A model generated the notes under the pieces. It was not told the DNA's origin and ran no database searches. It worked only from the letters and a program-made list of their open reading frames with translations. The position numbers and the translations under genes are program-made. A stretch of 64,000 nt of DNA from contig NZ_QYRT01000018.1 of NCBI RefSeq assembly GCF_004923255.1, positions 1 through 64,000 of the forward strand, written 5' to 3'. Below are positions 52,799 to 62,742 of the stretch, piece by piece. The stretch's first letter is position 1. Every line of letters starts with the position of its first letter. The DNA is from Subtercola vilae. GTDB taxonomy: Bacteria > Actinomycetota > Actinomycetes > Actinomycetales > Microbacteriaceae.

Positions 52799-53332
52799 CT
52801 AGGCCGAGGGCGTGCGCGGCCTGACCGTGGCCGGAACCCCGACGACCAGTGAGTGCGGCGGGGCGTCGATGAGCACGACCGCATTCGCACCCACGGCGCT
52901 GCCCTCGCCGATGGTGATGGGCCCGAGCAGTTTTGCGCCAGCGCCGAGCAGCACGTTGTCGCCGATGCTCGGATGCCGCGGCCCCGCAATGGGGCCGATG
53001 CCGCCCAGGGTGACCCCGTGGTAGATCAGCACATCGTTGCCGACCCTCGCCGTCTCACCGATGACCACACCCATGCCGTGGTCGATGAACACACGGCGGC
53101 CGATGACCGCGCCCGGGTGAATCTCGACGCCGGTGGCGAAGCGGGTCAGCTGCGAGAGCAGTCGGGCGGGCAGTCTCAGCCCCTCACGCTGCCACATCGC
53201 GTGAGTGAGGTGGTGCATCCACAGGGCGTGCAGCCCCGAGTAGCCCAGCAGAACCTCGACTTTCGAGCGTGCTGCCGGGTCGCGGAGGCGTGCGACGGCC
53301 AGGTCTTCCCTGACACGGGAGAAGAACGACAC
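52799..53332 (-). CDS. cysE: Serine O-acetyltransferase
   Basis: Acetylates L-serine with acetyl-CoA, the first step of cysteine synthesis. The 177-residue short-type SAT starts at the GTG (VSFFSRVREDLAVARLRDP) and forms a left-handed beta helix with hexapeptide repeats from about residue 70: GVEIHPGAVIGRRVFIDHGMGVVIGETARVGNDVLIYHGVTLGGIG, with the HP and DHG catalytic residues. Lies 8 bp downstream of cysK, in the same operon. Confidence 0.94.
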   Translation of the reverse strand: MSFFSRVREDLAVARLRDPAARSKVEVLLGYSGLHALWMHHLTHAMWQREGLRLPARLLSQLTRFATGVEIHPGAVIGRRVFIDHGMGVVIGETARVGNDVLIYHGVTLGGIGPIAGPRHPSIGDNVLLGAGAKLLGPITIGEGSAVGANAVVLIDAPPHSLVVGVPATVRPRTPSA

Positions 53333-53340
53333 GCCCGATC

Positions 53341-54276
53341 TCAGCCGCGGATGTCGTCGTACAGCACCGACGAGACGTACCGCTCGCCGAAGTCGCAGAC
53401 GATGGCCACGATGGTCTTGCCCGCGTTCTCGGGGCGCTTGGCGACCTCGAGCGCGGCCCACATGATGGCACCCGATGAGATGCCGGCGAGAATGCCTTCG
53501 TCAGTAGCCATTTGGCGCGCGACGCGAATGGAGTCGTCGAGTGTGACGTCGATGATCTCGTCGTAGACGGTGGTGTCGAGAATGTCGGGTACGAAGTTCG
53601 CGCCGATGCCCTGGATCTTGTGCGGCCCCGGCTTGCCGCCGTTCAGAATGGGGGAGTCCTTCGGCTCGACACCGATGATCTGAATGCCCGGTTTCTGTTC
53701 TTTCAGGTAGTTGCCGACACCCGTGATCGTGCCGCCCGTGCCGATACCCGCGATGAAGATGTCGACGGCGCCGTCGGTGTCCTCCCAGATCTCGGGGCCC
53801 GTGCTCGCGCGGTGGATGGCCGGGTTCGCGGCGTTCTCGAACTGGCGGGCCAGAACGGCGCCCTCTGTCTCGGCGACGATCTTCTCTGCCGTCTCCACAG
53901 CGCCCCGCATGCCATCGGGGCCGGGGGTCAGCACCAGTTCGGCGCCGTACGCGCGGAGCAGAACGCGGCGCTCCATGCTCATGCTCTCCGGCATGGTCAG
54001 AATCACCTTGTAGCCGCGTGCCGCGCCCACCATGGCGAGGGCAATACCGGTGTTGCCGCTGGTGCCTTCGACGATGGTGCCGCCGGGCTTCAGCGCCCCG
54101 GCAGCGACCGCCGCGTCGATGATGGCGACGCCGATGCGGTCTTTGACGCTGTTCGCGGGGTTGTAGAACTCGAGCTTTCCGAGAACGGTGGTGTCGATAC
54201 CCTCGGTGAGCCGGTTGATGCGAACCAGCGGCGTGTGGCCGACGAGGTCGGTGATGTTGTCGTAAATGTGTGACAT
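53341..54276 (-). CDS. cysK: Cysteine synthase A (O-acetylserine sulfhydrylase)
   Basis: PLP enzyme joining O-acetylserine with sulfide to cysteine. The 311-residue protein has the PLP lysine in [11 protein letters not shown], the substrate motif [14 protein letters not shown], the phosphate loop [15 protein letters not shown] and the C-terminal [11 protein letters not shown]. The start [16 protein letters not shown] is preferred over a 5-residue extension. Partner of CysE downstream, with which it can form the regulatory complex. Confidence 0.95.
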   Translation of the reverse strand: MSHIYDNITDLVGHTPLVRINRLTEGIDTTVLGKLEFYNPANSVKDRIGVAIIDAAVAAGALKPGGTIVEGTSGNTGIALAMVGAARGYKVILTMPESMSMERRVLLRAYGAELVLTPGPDGMRGAVETAEKIVAETEGAVLARQFENAANPAIHRASTGPEIWEDTDGAVDIFIAGIGTGGTITGVGNYLKEQKPGIQIIGVEPKDSPILNGGKPGPHKIQGIGANFVPDILDTTVYDEIIDVTLDDSIRVARQMATDEGILAGISSGAIMWAALEVAKRPENAGKTIVAIVCDFGERYVSSVLYDDIRG

Positions 54277-54332
54277 TGCAGGATGCTCCATCTGAAGACG
54301 TGAACCGCGGCCCGCACCACGCGGTGCCGGTC

Positions 54333-55148
54333 TCAGCCTAGCTTCGGCAGAGTGCCTTTCAGCGTATGTTCAGTCTCGGTGTGGAGCAGCCCGTTCGTGG
54401 CCAGCGCCGAACCGGCCCAGAGGGCATCCCCGCCCGCCGCACTCGTGAACCGGCCACCGGCCTCCTGCACGATCGGGATGAGCGCCGCCACGTCGTACGC
54501 CTGAAGGTCGTACTCGCACGCGACATCGACGAGGCCCTCGGCCACCATCATGTACGCCCACATCTCGCCGTACGCGCGGGTGCGCCACACGGCCTCGCTG
54601 AGTCGCAGCAGGTCGGGCAGATGACCCGCCTCGCTCCAGCCCTTGAGGCTGTTGTAGCTGATTGAGGCGTCGGCCAATGACGCCACTTTCGACGTCTGCA
54701 GGCGGCGCGGTGTCGAGGCGTTCGGGCCGGCCTCGGTCATCCAGGCGCCTGCGCCGAGGGATGCCCACCAACGCTTCTGCAGGGCCGGAGAGCTCACCAC
54801 ACCCACTGTTGGCACCCCGTCGATGACCAGCGCGATCAGCGTGCCCCACACCGGAACGCCGCGGAGAAAGTTGGCCGTGCCGTCGATCGGGTCGATGATC
54901 CACTGCCGGGCCGATTCACCGTTCGAGCCGAACTCTTCACCCAGCACCGAATCGTTCGGGCGGGCCGCGTCGAGCCCGTCGCGGATGGCCCGCTCGACGG
55001 CTTTGTCGGCGTCGGTCACCGGGGTACGGTCGGGTTTCGTCTCGACCACCAGGTCGAGGGAGCGAAACCGGTCGAACGAGATGGCGTCGGCCCGGTCGGC
55101 GAGGTCGAGGGCGAGAGCGAGGTCATCGGCGAGGCTGTAGTCGGTCAC
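54333..55148 (-). CDS. hisN: Histidinol-phosphatase HisN (inositol monophosphatase family)
   Basis: Mg2+-dependent phosphatase; the actinobacterial branch of this family is histidinol-phosphatase. The 271-residue protein shows the metal motifs [31 protein letters not shown] and [23 protein letters not shown] start at 55148, 9 bp after rsgA. Histidinol phosphate is inferred from the family; inositol phosphate or other substrates are not excluded. Confidence 0.88.
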   Translation of the reverse strand: MTDYSLADDLALALDLADRADAISFDRFRSLDLVVETKPDRTPVTDADKAVERAIRDGLDAARPNDSVLGEEFGSNGESARQWIIDPIDGTANFLRGVPVWGTLIALVIDGVPTVGVVSSPALQKRWWASLGAGAWMTEAGPNASTPRRLQTSKVASLADASISYNSLKGWSEAGHLPDLLRLSEAVWRTRAYGEMWAYMMVAEGLVDVACEYDLQAYDVAALIPIVQEAGGRFTSAAGGDALWAGSALATNGLLHTETEHTLKGTLPKLG

Positions 55149-55157
55149 GGTTCCACC

Positions 55158-56216
55158 CTACTTCTCGAGGGTGGTGATGATCTTCTGCAGCGACTCGAGC
55201 CGGGCCTTGCCGCTCTCGCCGAGCTCACCGCCCGAGACGCGGTCGACGATCTCCCAGTCGTGGGCCTGGCTGAGTTCGATGCCCTTGGCCGATCGTGGCA
55301 GCGTGGCCGCGGGAATGGCGTAGTTGGCGAACGAACGGAGGATATTCTCCGGCTTCACGTGCCCGAGCCCGAACGAACGCACTCCGGGGGTGTCGATGAT
55401 CCATCCCGGGTCGCCATCGGCATCGCGCACCCGGATGCACACCGTCGACGAGGAGGTGTGACGCCCGCGACCGGTGACGTCGTTCACGCGCCCGACGGCG
55501 CGGTCAGTGCCGGGAACGAGGGCATTCACCAGGGTCGACTTGCCAACACCCGAGTGACCGACGGTGACAGTGGTGTGGCCAACGAGCAGGGCTTTCAGGG
55601 CGTCCAGCGGGAAATCGTCTTTGGCACCCGAGATGATTTCGAGGTCGAAGCAGTCGAACTGGGTGAGAAAGTCGCTGGGGTCGGCCACATCTGTCTTGGT
55701 GATGCAGAGAATCGGGGCGAGCCCGGCGTCGAACGCCGCCACGAGGTAGCGGTCGATGAGGTTCGCCCGCGGCTCGGGGTTCGCGGCCGCCACCACGATG
55801 AGCATCTGGTCTGCGTTCGCCACGATGACGCGTTCGACCGCATCGCTGTCATCGGCGCTGCGGCGCAGCAGGGTCTTTCGCTCGTCGACCCGCACCACGC
55901 GGGCGAGGCTGCCGTCGGCGCCGGTCGTGTCGCCGACCAGCTCGACGGTGTCGCCGGTGACGATACCGAGACGGCCGAGTTCGCGGGCGCGCGAGGCGGT
56001 GATGACCGCTTCGTCGGCGGCGTTCTCGCGCACGAGCACGCCGAATCGCCCGCGGTCGACGGAGAGCACTCTGCCTTTGATGGCGTCGTTGTGCTCGGGG
56101 CGGGTCTTGGTGCGCGGCCGGTTGCCTTTCGGATTCGGCCGCATCCGGATGCTCGATTCGTCGAATTCATCGAATTCGTCGGGCTCGTCGTCGACACCGT
56201 CAGACCACCAGCTCAT
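55158..56216 (-). CDS. rsgA: Ribosome small-subunit GTPase RsgA
   Basis: Circularly permuted GTPase that helps mature the 30S subunit. The 352-residue protein has an OB-like N-terminal domain, G4 ITKTD, G1 GHSGVGKSTLVNALVP, and G3 region DVTGRGRHTSSSTVCI then IIDTPGVRSFGLGHV. The C-terminal zinc domain (CxnCxHxxxC) of most RsgA proteins is absent, as is usual in actinomycetes, leaving a short helical tail. Its start overlaps the aroA stop (ATGA). Confidence 0.94.
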   Translation of the reverse strand: MSWWSDGVDDEPDEFDEFDESSIRMRPNPKGNRPRTKTRPEHNDAIKGRVLSVDRGRFGVLVRENAADEAVITASRARELGRLGIVTGDTVELVGDTTGADGSLARVVRVDERKTLLRRSADDSDAVERVIVANADQMLIVVAAANPEPRANLIDRYLVAAFDAGLAPILCITKTDVADPSDFLTQFDCFDLEIISGAKDDFPLDALKALLVGHTTVTVGHSGVGKSTLVNALVPGTDRAVGRVNDVTGRGRHTSSSTVCIRVRDADGDPGWIIDTPGVRSFGLGHVKPENILRSFANYAIPAATLPRSAKGIELSQAHDWEIVDRVSGGELGESGKARLESLQKIITTLEK

Positions 56217-57724
56217 GCAGTCGGCCCGCCCGCATCGATCGCGACGCTGTGGCCAGCACGGCCGCTGCCGCCACCGAGCGCGCTCGAGGCCTCAGCCGAC
56301 GAACCCGACACGAGCTGCAGCCACAGCGCCGCGAACTCGGGCAACGTCTTGGCGGTTGTGGCGATGTTCTCCACGATCACATCGTCGACCGCCAGCCCGA
56401 TGATGGCGCCCGCGTGCGCCATGCGGTGGTCGAGGTACGTCTGCCATACACCGCCGTGCAGCGGCTGCGGTTCGATGTACAGCCCGTCGTCGAGCTCGGT
56501 CACCTTGCCGCCCAACCTGTTGATCTCGGTCGCCAGCGCCGCCAGTCGGTCGGTCTCGTGGTGGCGGATGTGCCCGATGCCCGTGATGGTGCTCGGCGAG
56601 TCGGCCAGGGCCGCCAGCGCGACCAGTGCGGGTGCCAGTTCGCCGCCCTCGCTCAGGTCGAGGTCGATGCCCCGGATGCTCGCGCCCCCGGTCACCGTCA
56701 CCCGGTCGCCCTCGCGCGTCACTGTCGCACCGTACAGCGGAAGAAAGTCGATCAACCGGGCGCCCACCTGCGTGGTGCTCTCGGGCCAGCCGGTGAACGT
56801 CACCGAGCCACCCGCCACCAGCGCGGCGGCCAGGAACGGTGCCGCGTTCGACAGGTCGGGTTCGATGCTCACCTCGGCTCCTGCGATGGGGCCGGGTTCG
56901 ACGCTCCACGCGGGCGCGGCAGACTCGTCGGCGCCGGTCTCGACGGTGCCAGATGCGACGGTGCCAGATGGCACGGTGCCAGACGTGACGGTGCCAGACG
57001 TGACGGTGACTCCGCGTGCGGCCAACGCCACGATGGTCATCTCGATGTGCGGCATGCTCGGCAGCCGCGAGCCCTCGTGCACGAGTCGCAGGCCCTTCTC
57101 GAACCGGGCGGCCGCGAGCAGCAGCCCCGAGACGAACTGCGAAGAGGAGGAGGCGTCGATGGTGATCTCGCCGCCCTCGACCGAGCCGGTGCCGTAGACG
57201 GTGAAGGGCAGGTTGGTGCGACCGTCGGCAGTGATGTCGACCCCGAGCGAGACGAGAGAAGAGATAGTCGTGGCCATCGGCCGTTTGCGCGCACCCTCGT
57301 CGCCGTCGAACACGATGGGGCCGAGGGCCAGAGCGGCAACAGGCGGCAGAAAGCGCATGACCGTGCCGGCCAGCCCGCAGTCGACCGTGGTACTGCCGAG
57401 CAGCTCGTCGGGCGGCGTGATGAGCCAGTCGACACCGAAGCGGCCAGAAGCCGGTGCGGGTTCGATACTCACACCGAATGAGCGCAGCGCCTCGACCATG
57501 AGGGTCGTGTCTCGGCTGTGCAGCGGCGAGCGGAGGCGTGAAGGGGCATCCGCCAGTGCCGACAGCACCAGCTCACGGTTCGTCAAGCTCTTCGACCCGG
57601 GCAGAGAGACAGTGGCGGCGAGAGGCCCGTGCGCACGCGGAGCAGCCCAGTCGGGGTTCGGCTCGGTGGGCGACGTGTCGCCGTACGGGTTGAAGTCGGG
57701 TGCGGAATATCTGGAGATAAGCAT
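56213..57724 (-). CDS. aroA: 5-enolpyruvylshikimate-3-phosphate synthase with an internal repeat insertion
   Basis: Transfers the enolpyruvyl group from PEP to shikimate-3-phosphate in aromatic amino-acid synthesis. The 503-residue protein shows LPGSKSLTNRELVLSALA, the LAGTVMRFLPP motif, VFDGDEGARKRPM and DLSEGGELAPALVALAAL, and DHRMAHAGAIIGLAVDD at the end. It is about 50 residues longer than usual. The extra length includes a tandem V-T-S-G-T / P-S-G-T / A-S-G-T repeat near 240, encoded by four 15-bp units at 56942-57001. First gene of aroA-rsgA-hisN-cysK-cysE. Confidence 0.95.
   Translation of the reverse strand: MLISRYSAPDFNPYGDTSPTEPNPDWAAPRAHGPLAATVSLPGSKSLTNRELVLSALADAPSRLRSPLHSRDTTLMVEALRSFGVSIEPAPASGRFGVDWLITPPDELLGSTTVDCGLAGTVMRFLPPVAALALGPIVFDGDEGARKRPMATTISSLVSLGVDITADGRTNLPFTVYGTGSVEGGEITIDASSSSQFVSGLLLAAARFEKGLRLVHEGSRLPSMPHIEMTIVALAARGVTVTSGTVTSGTVPSGTVASGTVETGADESAAPAWSVEPGPIAGAEVSIEPDLSNAAPFLAAALVAGGSVTFTGWPESTTQVGARLIDFLPLYGATVTREGDRVTVTGGASIRGIDLDLSEGGELAPALVALAALADSPSTITGIGHIRHHETDRLAALATEINRLGGKVTELDDGLYIEPQPLHGGVWQTYLDHRMAHAGAIIGLAVDDVIVENIATTAKTLPEFAALWLQLVSGSSAEASSALGGGSGRAGHSVAIDAGGPTA
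56942..57010. repeat. 15-bp minisatellite inside aroA
   Basis: Four units of GACGGTGCCAGATGC type (two ending ATGC/ATGG and two ending ACGT) and a partial fifth, in frame with aroA. Each unit encodes five residues (S-G-T-V plus one variable residue). Near-identical copies suggest recent expansion. Confidence 0.9.
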
Positions 57725-57828
57725 CAGTTGTCTAGGGTATCGACGTTTGATGAGGATTCGAAAGAAGGTGGCACGTGCAGGCAACGCTCGACCGCCCCCG
57801 GGTGGCCCGCATCGTAGACTGGCCGGTG

Positions 57829-58446
57829 ATGACATCGACGAATTCTGAACCGGCAGCGGTGCCCGACCCTCGTGCGCTCTTCGAGGAGCAGGCAGTGCCG
57901 TTTCTCGACCAACTGTACGGCGCGGCGCTGCGCATGACCCGCAACCCGGCTGACGCCCAAGATCTCGTTCAAGAGACCTTCGTGAAGGCGTTCGCGGCAT
58001 TCGCGCAGTTCGAGCAGGGCACGAACCTCAAGGCCTGGCTGTACCGCATTCTCACCAACACGTTCATCAACGTGTACCGCAAGAAGCAGCGCGACCCCTA
58101 CCAGGGCACCACCAGCGACCTCGAAGACTGGCAGCTCGGCAATGCCGAGTCGGCCACCGCCACCGGCACTTCGAGCCGTTCGGCCGAGGCAGAGGCCATC
58201 GACCACCTGCCCGACAGCGCAGTGAAAGACGCCCTGCAGTCGATTCCCGAAGACTTTCGTCTGGCCGTGTACCTGGCCGACGTTGAGGGCTTCTCTTACC
58301 AAGAGATAGCCGACATCATGAAAACCCCCGTTGGTACCGTCATGAGCCGCCTGCACCGCGGCCGACGCCTTCTCAGGGGCCTGCTGACCGAATACGCCGA
58401 GGGTCGCGGAATACACGCGACCGAGGCGAAGGGGAGTAAGAAATGA
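57829..58446 (+). CDS. sigR: RNA polymerase sigma factor SigR/SigH-type (ECF)
   Basis: Extracytoplasmic-function sigma factor for the thiol-oxidative stress response. The 205-residue protein has region 2 ([30 protein letters not shown], with [22 protein letters not shown]) and region 4 ([45 protein letters not shown]), matching SigR/SigH of Streptomyces and mycobacteria. The ATG at 57829 is the best start; the GTG just before it would add one residue. The gene is 104 bp from the divergent aroA and overlaps rsrA by 4 bp. Confidence 0.93.
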   Translation: MTSTNSEPAAVPDPRALFEEQAVPFLDQLYGAALRMTRNPADAQDLVQETFVKAFAAFAQFEQGTNLKAWLYRILTNTFINVYRKKQRDPYQGTTSDLEDWQLGNAESATATGTSSRSAEAEAIDHLPDSAVKDALQSIPEDFRLAVYLADVEGFSYQEIADIMKTPVGTVMSRLHRGRRLLRGLLTEYAEGRGIHATEAKGSKK

Positions 58447-58685
58447 CCGACTGCGGCTGCGACAAAGCCAAGGCTGAACTCGAAGAGTATCTTCACAACG
58501 AACTCGCCAGCAACGACGCTGCCGACATTCGCGAACACATGGCCGGCTGCACCGACTGCTCCTCTGAGCTGCACGTCGGCGTCGTTCTGACCGAGGCCGT
58601 TCAGCGCGCGTGCCGAGAGGTGGCGCCAGAGAATCTGCGCGATCAGGTTCTGCTGAGCATCCGGCAGATCCAGAGCACGCACTAG
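58443..58685 (+). CDS. rsrA: Mycothiol-system anti-sigma-R factor RsrA
   Basis: Zinc-containing anti-sigma factor (ZAS) that releases SigR upon disulfide formation. The 80-residue protein has [19 protein letters not shown] and the redox/zinc [12 protein letters not shown] region, the usual HxxxCxxC form with an upstream Cys pair. Its ATG overlaps the sigR stop (ATGA). Confidence 0.94.
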   Translation: MTDCGCDKAKAELEEYLHNELASNDAADIREHMAGCTDCSSELHVGVVLTEAVQRACREVAPENLRDQVLLSIRQIQSTH

Positions 58686-58761
58686 TCCGCTCATCCTGAG
58701 GCGCCGGATGCCCGGTGTCGATGTTGGTTTCAGTGCTGTGTCAGTGCTGTTTCAATGCGAT

Positions 58762-58793
58762 GGTGTGGGCTCTGCCGAAGCTCGGCCCACACC
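58762..58793. terminator. Bidirectional hairpin between rsrA and kgd
   Basis: 9-bp perfect stem GGTGTGGGC/GCCCACACC with a 14-base loop, and short T-tracts on the right (GTTT) and weaker on the left. It sits in the 111-bp convergent spacer and could terminate both transcripts. A TCAGTGCTGT direct repeat lies just before it. Confidence 0.65.
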
Positions 58794-58796
58794 GTT

Positions 58797-61700
58797 TCAG
58801 AGGGTGAGTGCCCGGCTGAGCAGGTCGGCCTGCTCTTTGGCGTGCCGCTTGGCGGAGCCGGCCGCAGGGGAGGCCGCGGCGGCACGGGACTGCACCGTGA
58901 TGGTGCGGCCCTCTGGCAGGCGCGGGGCCAGCTCGGCGTGGATGAACGGCCACGCGCCCTGGTTCTGCGGCTCGTCTTGAACCCAGACCAACTCGGCGTT
59001 CGGGTAACTGCCGATGACCGATGCCAGCTCGGCGGCGGGAAGCGGGTAGTACTGTTCCACGCGCACCAGAGCGATCTCGTCGTTGGGCGTCTTCTGCAGC
59101 TCGTTCAGCAGGTCGTAGTAGATCTTTCCTGCCATCAGCAGAACCCGCTTGACCTGTGCGGTGTCACCGCCCGATGTGCGCTGGTCGTCGAGCACGGGCT
59201 CGAACTTGCCCTGCGTGAGGTCGTCGACCGAGCTGGTCGCACCGCGAAGGCGAAGCATCGCCTTCGGCGTGAAGACGATGAGCGGTCGGCGGGGCCGGGC
59301 GTAAGCCTGGCGGCGCAGCAGGTGGAAGTACGACGCTGGCGTCGACGGGCGCGCCACGGTCATGTTGTTCTCCGCGCACATCTGCAGGTAGCGCTCGATG
59401 CGGGCCGACGAGTGGTCGGGGCCCTGGCCTTCGTAGCCGTGCGGCAGCAGCAGCACGAGCGACGAACGCTGGCCCCACTTCTGCTCGGCCGACGAGATGA
59501 ATTCGTCGATGATGATCTGAGCGCCATTGGCGAAGTCGCCGAACTGAGCCTCCCAGAGCACGAGCGCATCGGGCCGTTCGACCGAGTAGCCGTATTCGAA
59601 TCCCATCGCCGCGTATTCGCTGAGCAGCGAGTCGTAGATCCAGAATTTGGCCTGGTTGTCGCTGAGGTTGACGAGCGGCAGCCACTCCTGGCCGTTGTCA
59701 CGGTCGTGGAGCACCGCGTGGCGCTGAACGAACGTGCCCCGGCGGGTGTCTTGGCCCGAGAACCGAACAGGAGTACCTTCGAGCAGCAGTGAGCCTAGTG
59801 CGAGCAACTCGCCGAAAGCCCAGTCGATGGTTCCGTTGCGGCTCATCTCGAGGCGCTTCTGCAGCAGTTGCTGAAGCTTCGGGTGAACGGTGAACCCGGC
59901 GGGCGGGTTGTTGAACGCGTCGCCGATGAGGGCGACGGTTGAGGCCGGCACGCCGGTGGACTCTGGCTCGCCCGCACCGTCGTCGGCCTGCTGCGCCTCG
60001 GGGCGCTCGAGGTCGCTCACGGCGTTCATGTCGCTCGTGATGATGGGGATCGACGAGGTCTGCGCCGCGTGGGTCTCTGCGAAGGCGCGCTCGAGGCGGT
60101 CTTGGAAGTCGCGGTGCGCGGCCTCGTACTCCTCTTGGCTGATGTCGCCCCGACCGATCAGCGACTCGGTGTAGAGCTTTCGCACAGACCGCTTCGCTTC
60201 GATCAGGTTGTACATCAACGGCTGCGTCATCGAGGGGTCATCGCCCTCGTTGTGGCCGCGGCGGCGGTAGCAGATGAGGTCGATGACCACGTCGCTCTTG
60301 AACTCCTGGCGGTACTCGAAGGCCAGCTGCGCCACACGCACCACTGACTCGGGGTCGTCGCCGTTCACGTGGAAGATCGGCGCCTGGATCGACTTGGCCA
60401 CGTCGGTGGAGTAAACGGAGGAGCGTGAATCGCTCGGCCGTGTGGTGAAGCCCACCTGGTTGTTGATGTTGACGTGAATCGTTCCGCCGATTTTGTAGCC
60501 GCGGAGCTTCTCCATCTGCATGGTCTCATACACGATGCCCTGGCCGGCCATGGCCGCGTCACCGTGGATGAGAATCGGCAGCGTGGAATACGTTCCGCGG
60601 GGCTTTCGGTCTTGCTTGGCGCGCACGACACCTTCGAGCACGCCGTTGACGGCTTCGAGGTGCGAGGGGTTCGCCGCAATGTAGACGGGAATCTCCTTGC
60701 CGTCGCCGCTCACGAAGGTGCCCTCGGTGCCGAGGTGGTACTTCACGTCGCCAGAGCCCTGAACGGTACGTGGGTCTTGGGTGCCCTCGAACTCACGGAA
60801 GATCTGCCCGTACGTCTTGCCGGCGATGTTCGTCAGAACGTTGAGGCGACCACGGTGGGCCATGCCGATGGCGACCTCGTCGAGGCCTTCATCGGCGGCC
60901 GACTGGAGTACAGCATCCAGTAGCGCAATCGTCGACTCGCCGCCCTCGAGGCTGAATCGCTTCTGACCGACATACTTCGTCTGCAAGAACGTCTCGAAGG
61001 CCTCGGACTCGTTCAGCTTCGACAGGATGCGCATCTGCTCATCGTGATTCGGCTTGGCGTAGGGGCGCTCGATCTTGTCTTGCATCCACTTGCGCTGAAC
61101 CGGGTCTTGAATGTGCATGTACTCGATGCCGGTCTTGCGGCAGTAGGCGTCACGCAGAATGCCGAGAATGTCGCGGAGCAGCAGTTGCGGCTTGCCGCCG
61201 AGACCGCCTGTGACGAACTCGCGGTCAAGATCCCACAGGGTGAGCCCGTGGGTGGCGATGTCGAGGTCGGGGTGGGTGCGCTGCTTGTACTCGAGCGGGT
61301 CGATGTCGGCCATCAGGTGGCCGCGCACGCGGAACGAGTTGATGAGCTCCTGCACGCGCGAGGTCTTGTCGACCGCGTCGGAGAGGTCGACGCTGATGTC
61401 GGGCGCCCAGTGGATGGGCACGTAGGGAATACGGAGTTCGGCGAAGATGTCTTCGTAGAAGCCGCGTTGGCCGAGCAGCAGCTCGTGCACCTTCTTCAAG
61501 AACTCGCCCGAGCCGGCACCCTGGATGACCCGGTGGTCGTAGGTGCTGGTGAGGGTGATGATCTTGCCGATTCCCAGCTCGGTGAGCGTGCGGTTCGACG
61601 AGCCCTGGAACTCGGCCGGGTACTCGAGGGCGCCGGCGCCGATGATGGCGCCAGAGCCCTTCATGAGCCGCGGGATGGAGTGCACCGTGCCGATGCCGCC

Positions 61701-62579
61701 CGGGTTCGTGAGCGAGATGGTGGCGCCCTGGAAGTCGCCGGCGGTCAGCTTGTTCGAGCGGGCCTTGGCAACGAGTTCGTCGTAGGCCGAGAGGAACTCG
61801 GCGAAGTCCATGGTGTCGGCGCGCTTGATGGCGGGCACTACCAGGGCACGGGTGCCGTCGGCCTTCGGCATGTCGATGGCGATGCCGAGCCCCACGTGCG
61901 CGGGGGAGACCACCATGGGCTTGCCGTCGACGACGTCGTAGTAGACGTTCTGGCTGGGGAACTCTTTGAGCGCCTTCACCAGGGCCCAGCCGATGAGGTG
62001 CGTGAACGACACCTTGCCGCCCCGGGCGCGCTTGAGGTTCGAGTTGATGACGATGCGGTTGTCGATGAGCAGCTTGGCCGGGATGCTGCGAACGCTCGTT
62101 GCCGTCGGCACCGAGAGCGAGGCATCCATGTTCGTGGCCAGCGACTTTGCCGGGCCGCGAAGGGGCGAGACCTTGTCTTGCTCGGCTTCATCGTCGCTGA
62201 TCTGCGGGCGGAGCGTGGCCTCGGCCGGGATGGGCTGGGGGCTGGCCTGCATGGAGGTGGTGCGCGCGACGGGAGCGGTGGCCGGGGTGGGTGCGGCGGC
62301 TGCGGGAGTCGCAGCTGGTGCCGCGGGGGCTGCCGGTGCTGCCGTAGGGGCTGCCGGTGTCTCTGCCGCAGGGGCAGCGGGGGCCTCAGCGGGCGCGCCG
62401 CCCTCGGCCAGCTCGCCGCTCGACGGCTTGTAGTGCTCGAGAATCGACCACCACGATTCGTCTACCGAGTTCTTGTCGACGATGTACTGCTCGTACAGCT
62501 CATCGACGAGCCACTCGTTCGCACCAAATTCGCCCGACGAACCGTCGTCAGTTCCTGTTCCGGTCAACTGGCTTGACAC
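58797..62579 (-). CDS. kgd: Multifunctional 2-oxoglutarate metabolism enzyme Kgd
   Basis: Thiamine-diphosphate enzyme that decarboxylates 2-oxoglutarate and feeds the 2-oxoglutarate dehydrogenase complex, with fused E2-like acyltransferase. From the GTG at 62579 it has 1260 residues: a short N-terminal peripheral domain (FGANEWLVDELYEQYIVDK), an Ala/Pro linker of about 60 residues, the acyltransferase domain with its DHRVIQGAGSGEFL motif, then the decarboxylase part with AMAHRGRLNVLTNIAGK, GDAAMAGQGIVYETMQM and HVNGDDPESV. This fusion is characteristic of actinomycetes. An 18-residue upstream extension exists; I prefer the GTG by comparison with the family N-terminus. Confidence 0.95.
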   Translation of the reverse strand: MSSQLTGTGTDDGSSGEFGANEWLVDELYEQYIVDKNSVDESWWSILEHYKPSSGELAEGGAPAEAPAAPAAETPAAPTAAPAAPAAPAATPAAAAPTPATAPVARTTSMQASPQPIPAEATLRPQISDDEAEQDKVSPLRGPAKSLATNMDASLSVPTATSVRSIPAKLLIDNRIVINSNLKRARGGKVSFTHLIGWALVKALKEFPSQNVYYDVVDGKPMVVSPAHVGLGIAIDMPKADGTRALVVPAIKRADTMDFAEFLSAYDELVAKARSNKLTAGDFQGATISLTNPGGIGTVHSIPRLMKGSGAIIGAGALEYPAEFQGSSNRTLTELGIGKIITLTSTYDHRVIQGAGSGEFLKKVHELLLGQRGFYEDIFAELRIPYVPIHWAPDISVDLSDAVDKTSRVQELINSFRVRGHLMADIDPLEYKQRTHPDLDIATHGLTLWDLDREFVTGGLGGKPQLLLRDILGILRDAYCRKTGIEYMHIQDPVQRKWMQDKIERPYAKPNHDEQMRILSKLNESEAFETFLQTKYVGQKRFSLEGGESTIALLDAVLQSAADEGLDEVAIGMAHRGRLNVLTNIAGKTYGQIFREFEGTQDPRTVQGSGDVKYHLGTEGTFVSGDGKEIPVYIAANPSHLEAVNGVLEGVVRAKQDRKPRGTYSTLPILIHGDAAMAGQGIVYETMQMEKLRGYKIGGTIHVNINNQVGFTTRPSDSRSSVYSTDVAKSIQAPIFHVNGDDPESVVRVAQLAFEYRQEFKSDVVIDLICYRRRGHNEGDDPSMTQPLMYNLIEAKRSVRKLYTESLIGRGDISQEEYEAAHRDFQDRLERAFAETHAAQTSSIPIITSDMNAVSDLERPEAQQADDGAGEPESTGVPASTVALIGDAFNNPPAGFTVHPKLQQLLQKRLEMSRNGTIDWAFGELLALGSLLLEGTPVRFSGQDTRRGTFVQRHAVLHDRDNGQEWLPLVNLSDNQAKFWIYDSLLSEYAAMGFEYGYSVERPDALVLWEAQFGDFANGAQIIIDEFISSAEQKWGQRSSLVLLLPHGYEGQGPDHSSARIERYLQMCAENNMTVARPSTPASYFHLLRRQAYARPRRPLIVFTPKAMLRLRGATSSVDDLTQGKFEPVLDDQRTSGGDTAQVKRVLLMAGKIYYDLLNELQKTPNDEIALVRVEQYYPLPAAELASVIGSYPNAELVWVQDEPQNQGAWPFIHAELAPRLPEGRTITVQSRAAAASPAAGSAKRHAKEQADLLSRALTL

Positions 62580-62742
62580 AGCCGATCGCCCACTCTCGTC
62601 AAATCGCACTCTGTATAGGGACACCGTGTTCACGTGCCAGACAGCTGCGCTGAAGAATCTTCACGCGCCGACACGTGCTCAACCAGCTTAAACCCATGAA
62701 CTGCACGTCGGCTTACCGTGTGGGAGGTCTACCGTTGGTGTC

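Noticed and set aside
55260-57197. A 645-residue rightward ORF antisense to rsgA and aroA
   Set aside because: Spans two clearly identified genes on the other strand and changes composition at their boundary, which is expected for a shadow frame.
61044-62576. A 510-residue rightward ORF antisense to kgd
   Set aside because: It lies wholly opposite kgd, whose protein is well recognised, and has the Gly/Val/Asp-rich composition of a GC-driven shadow frame. No motif or ribosome-binding site.
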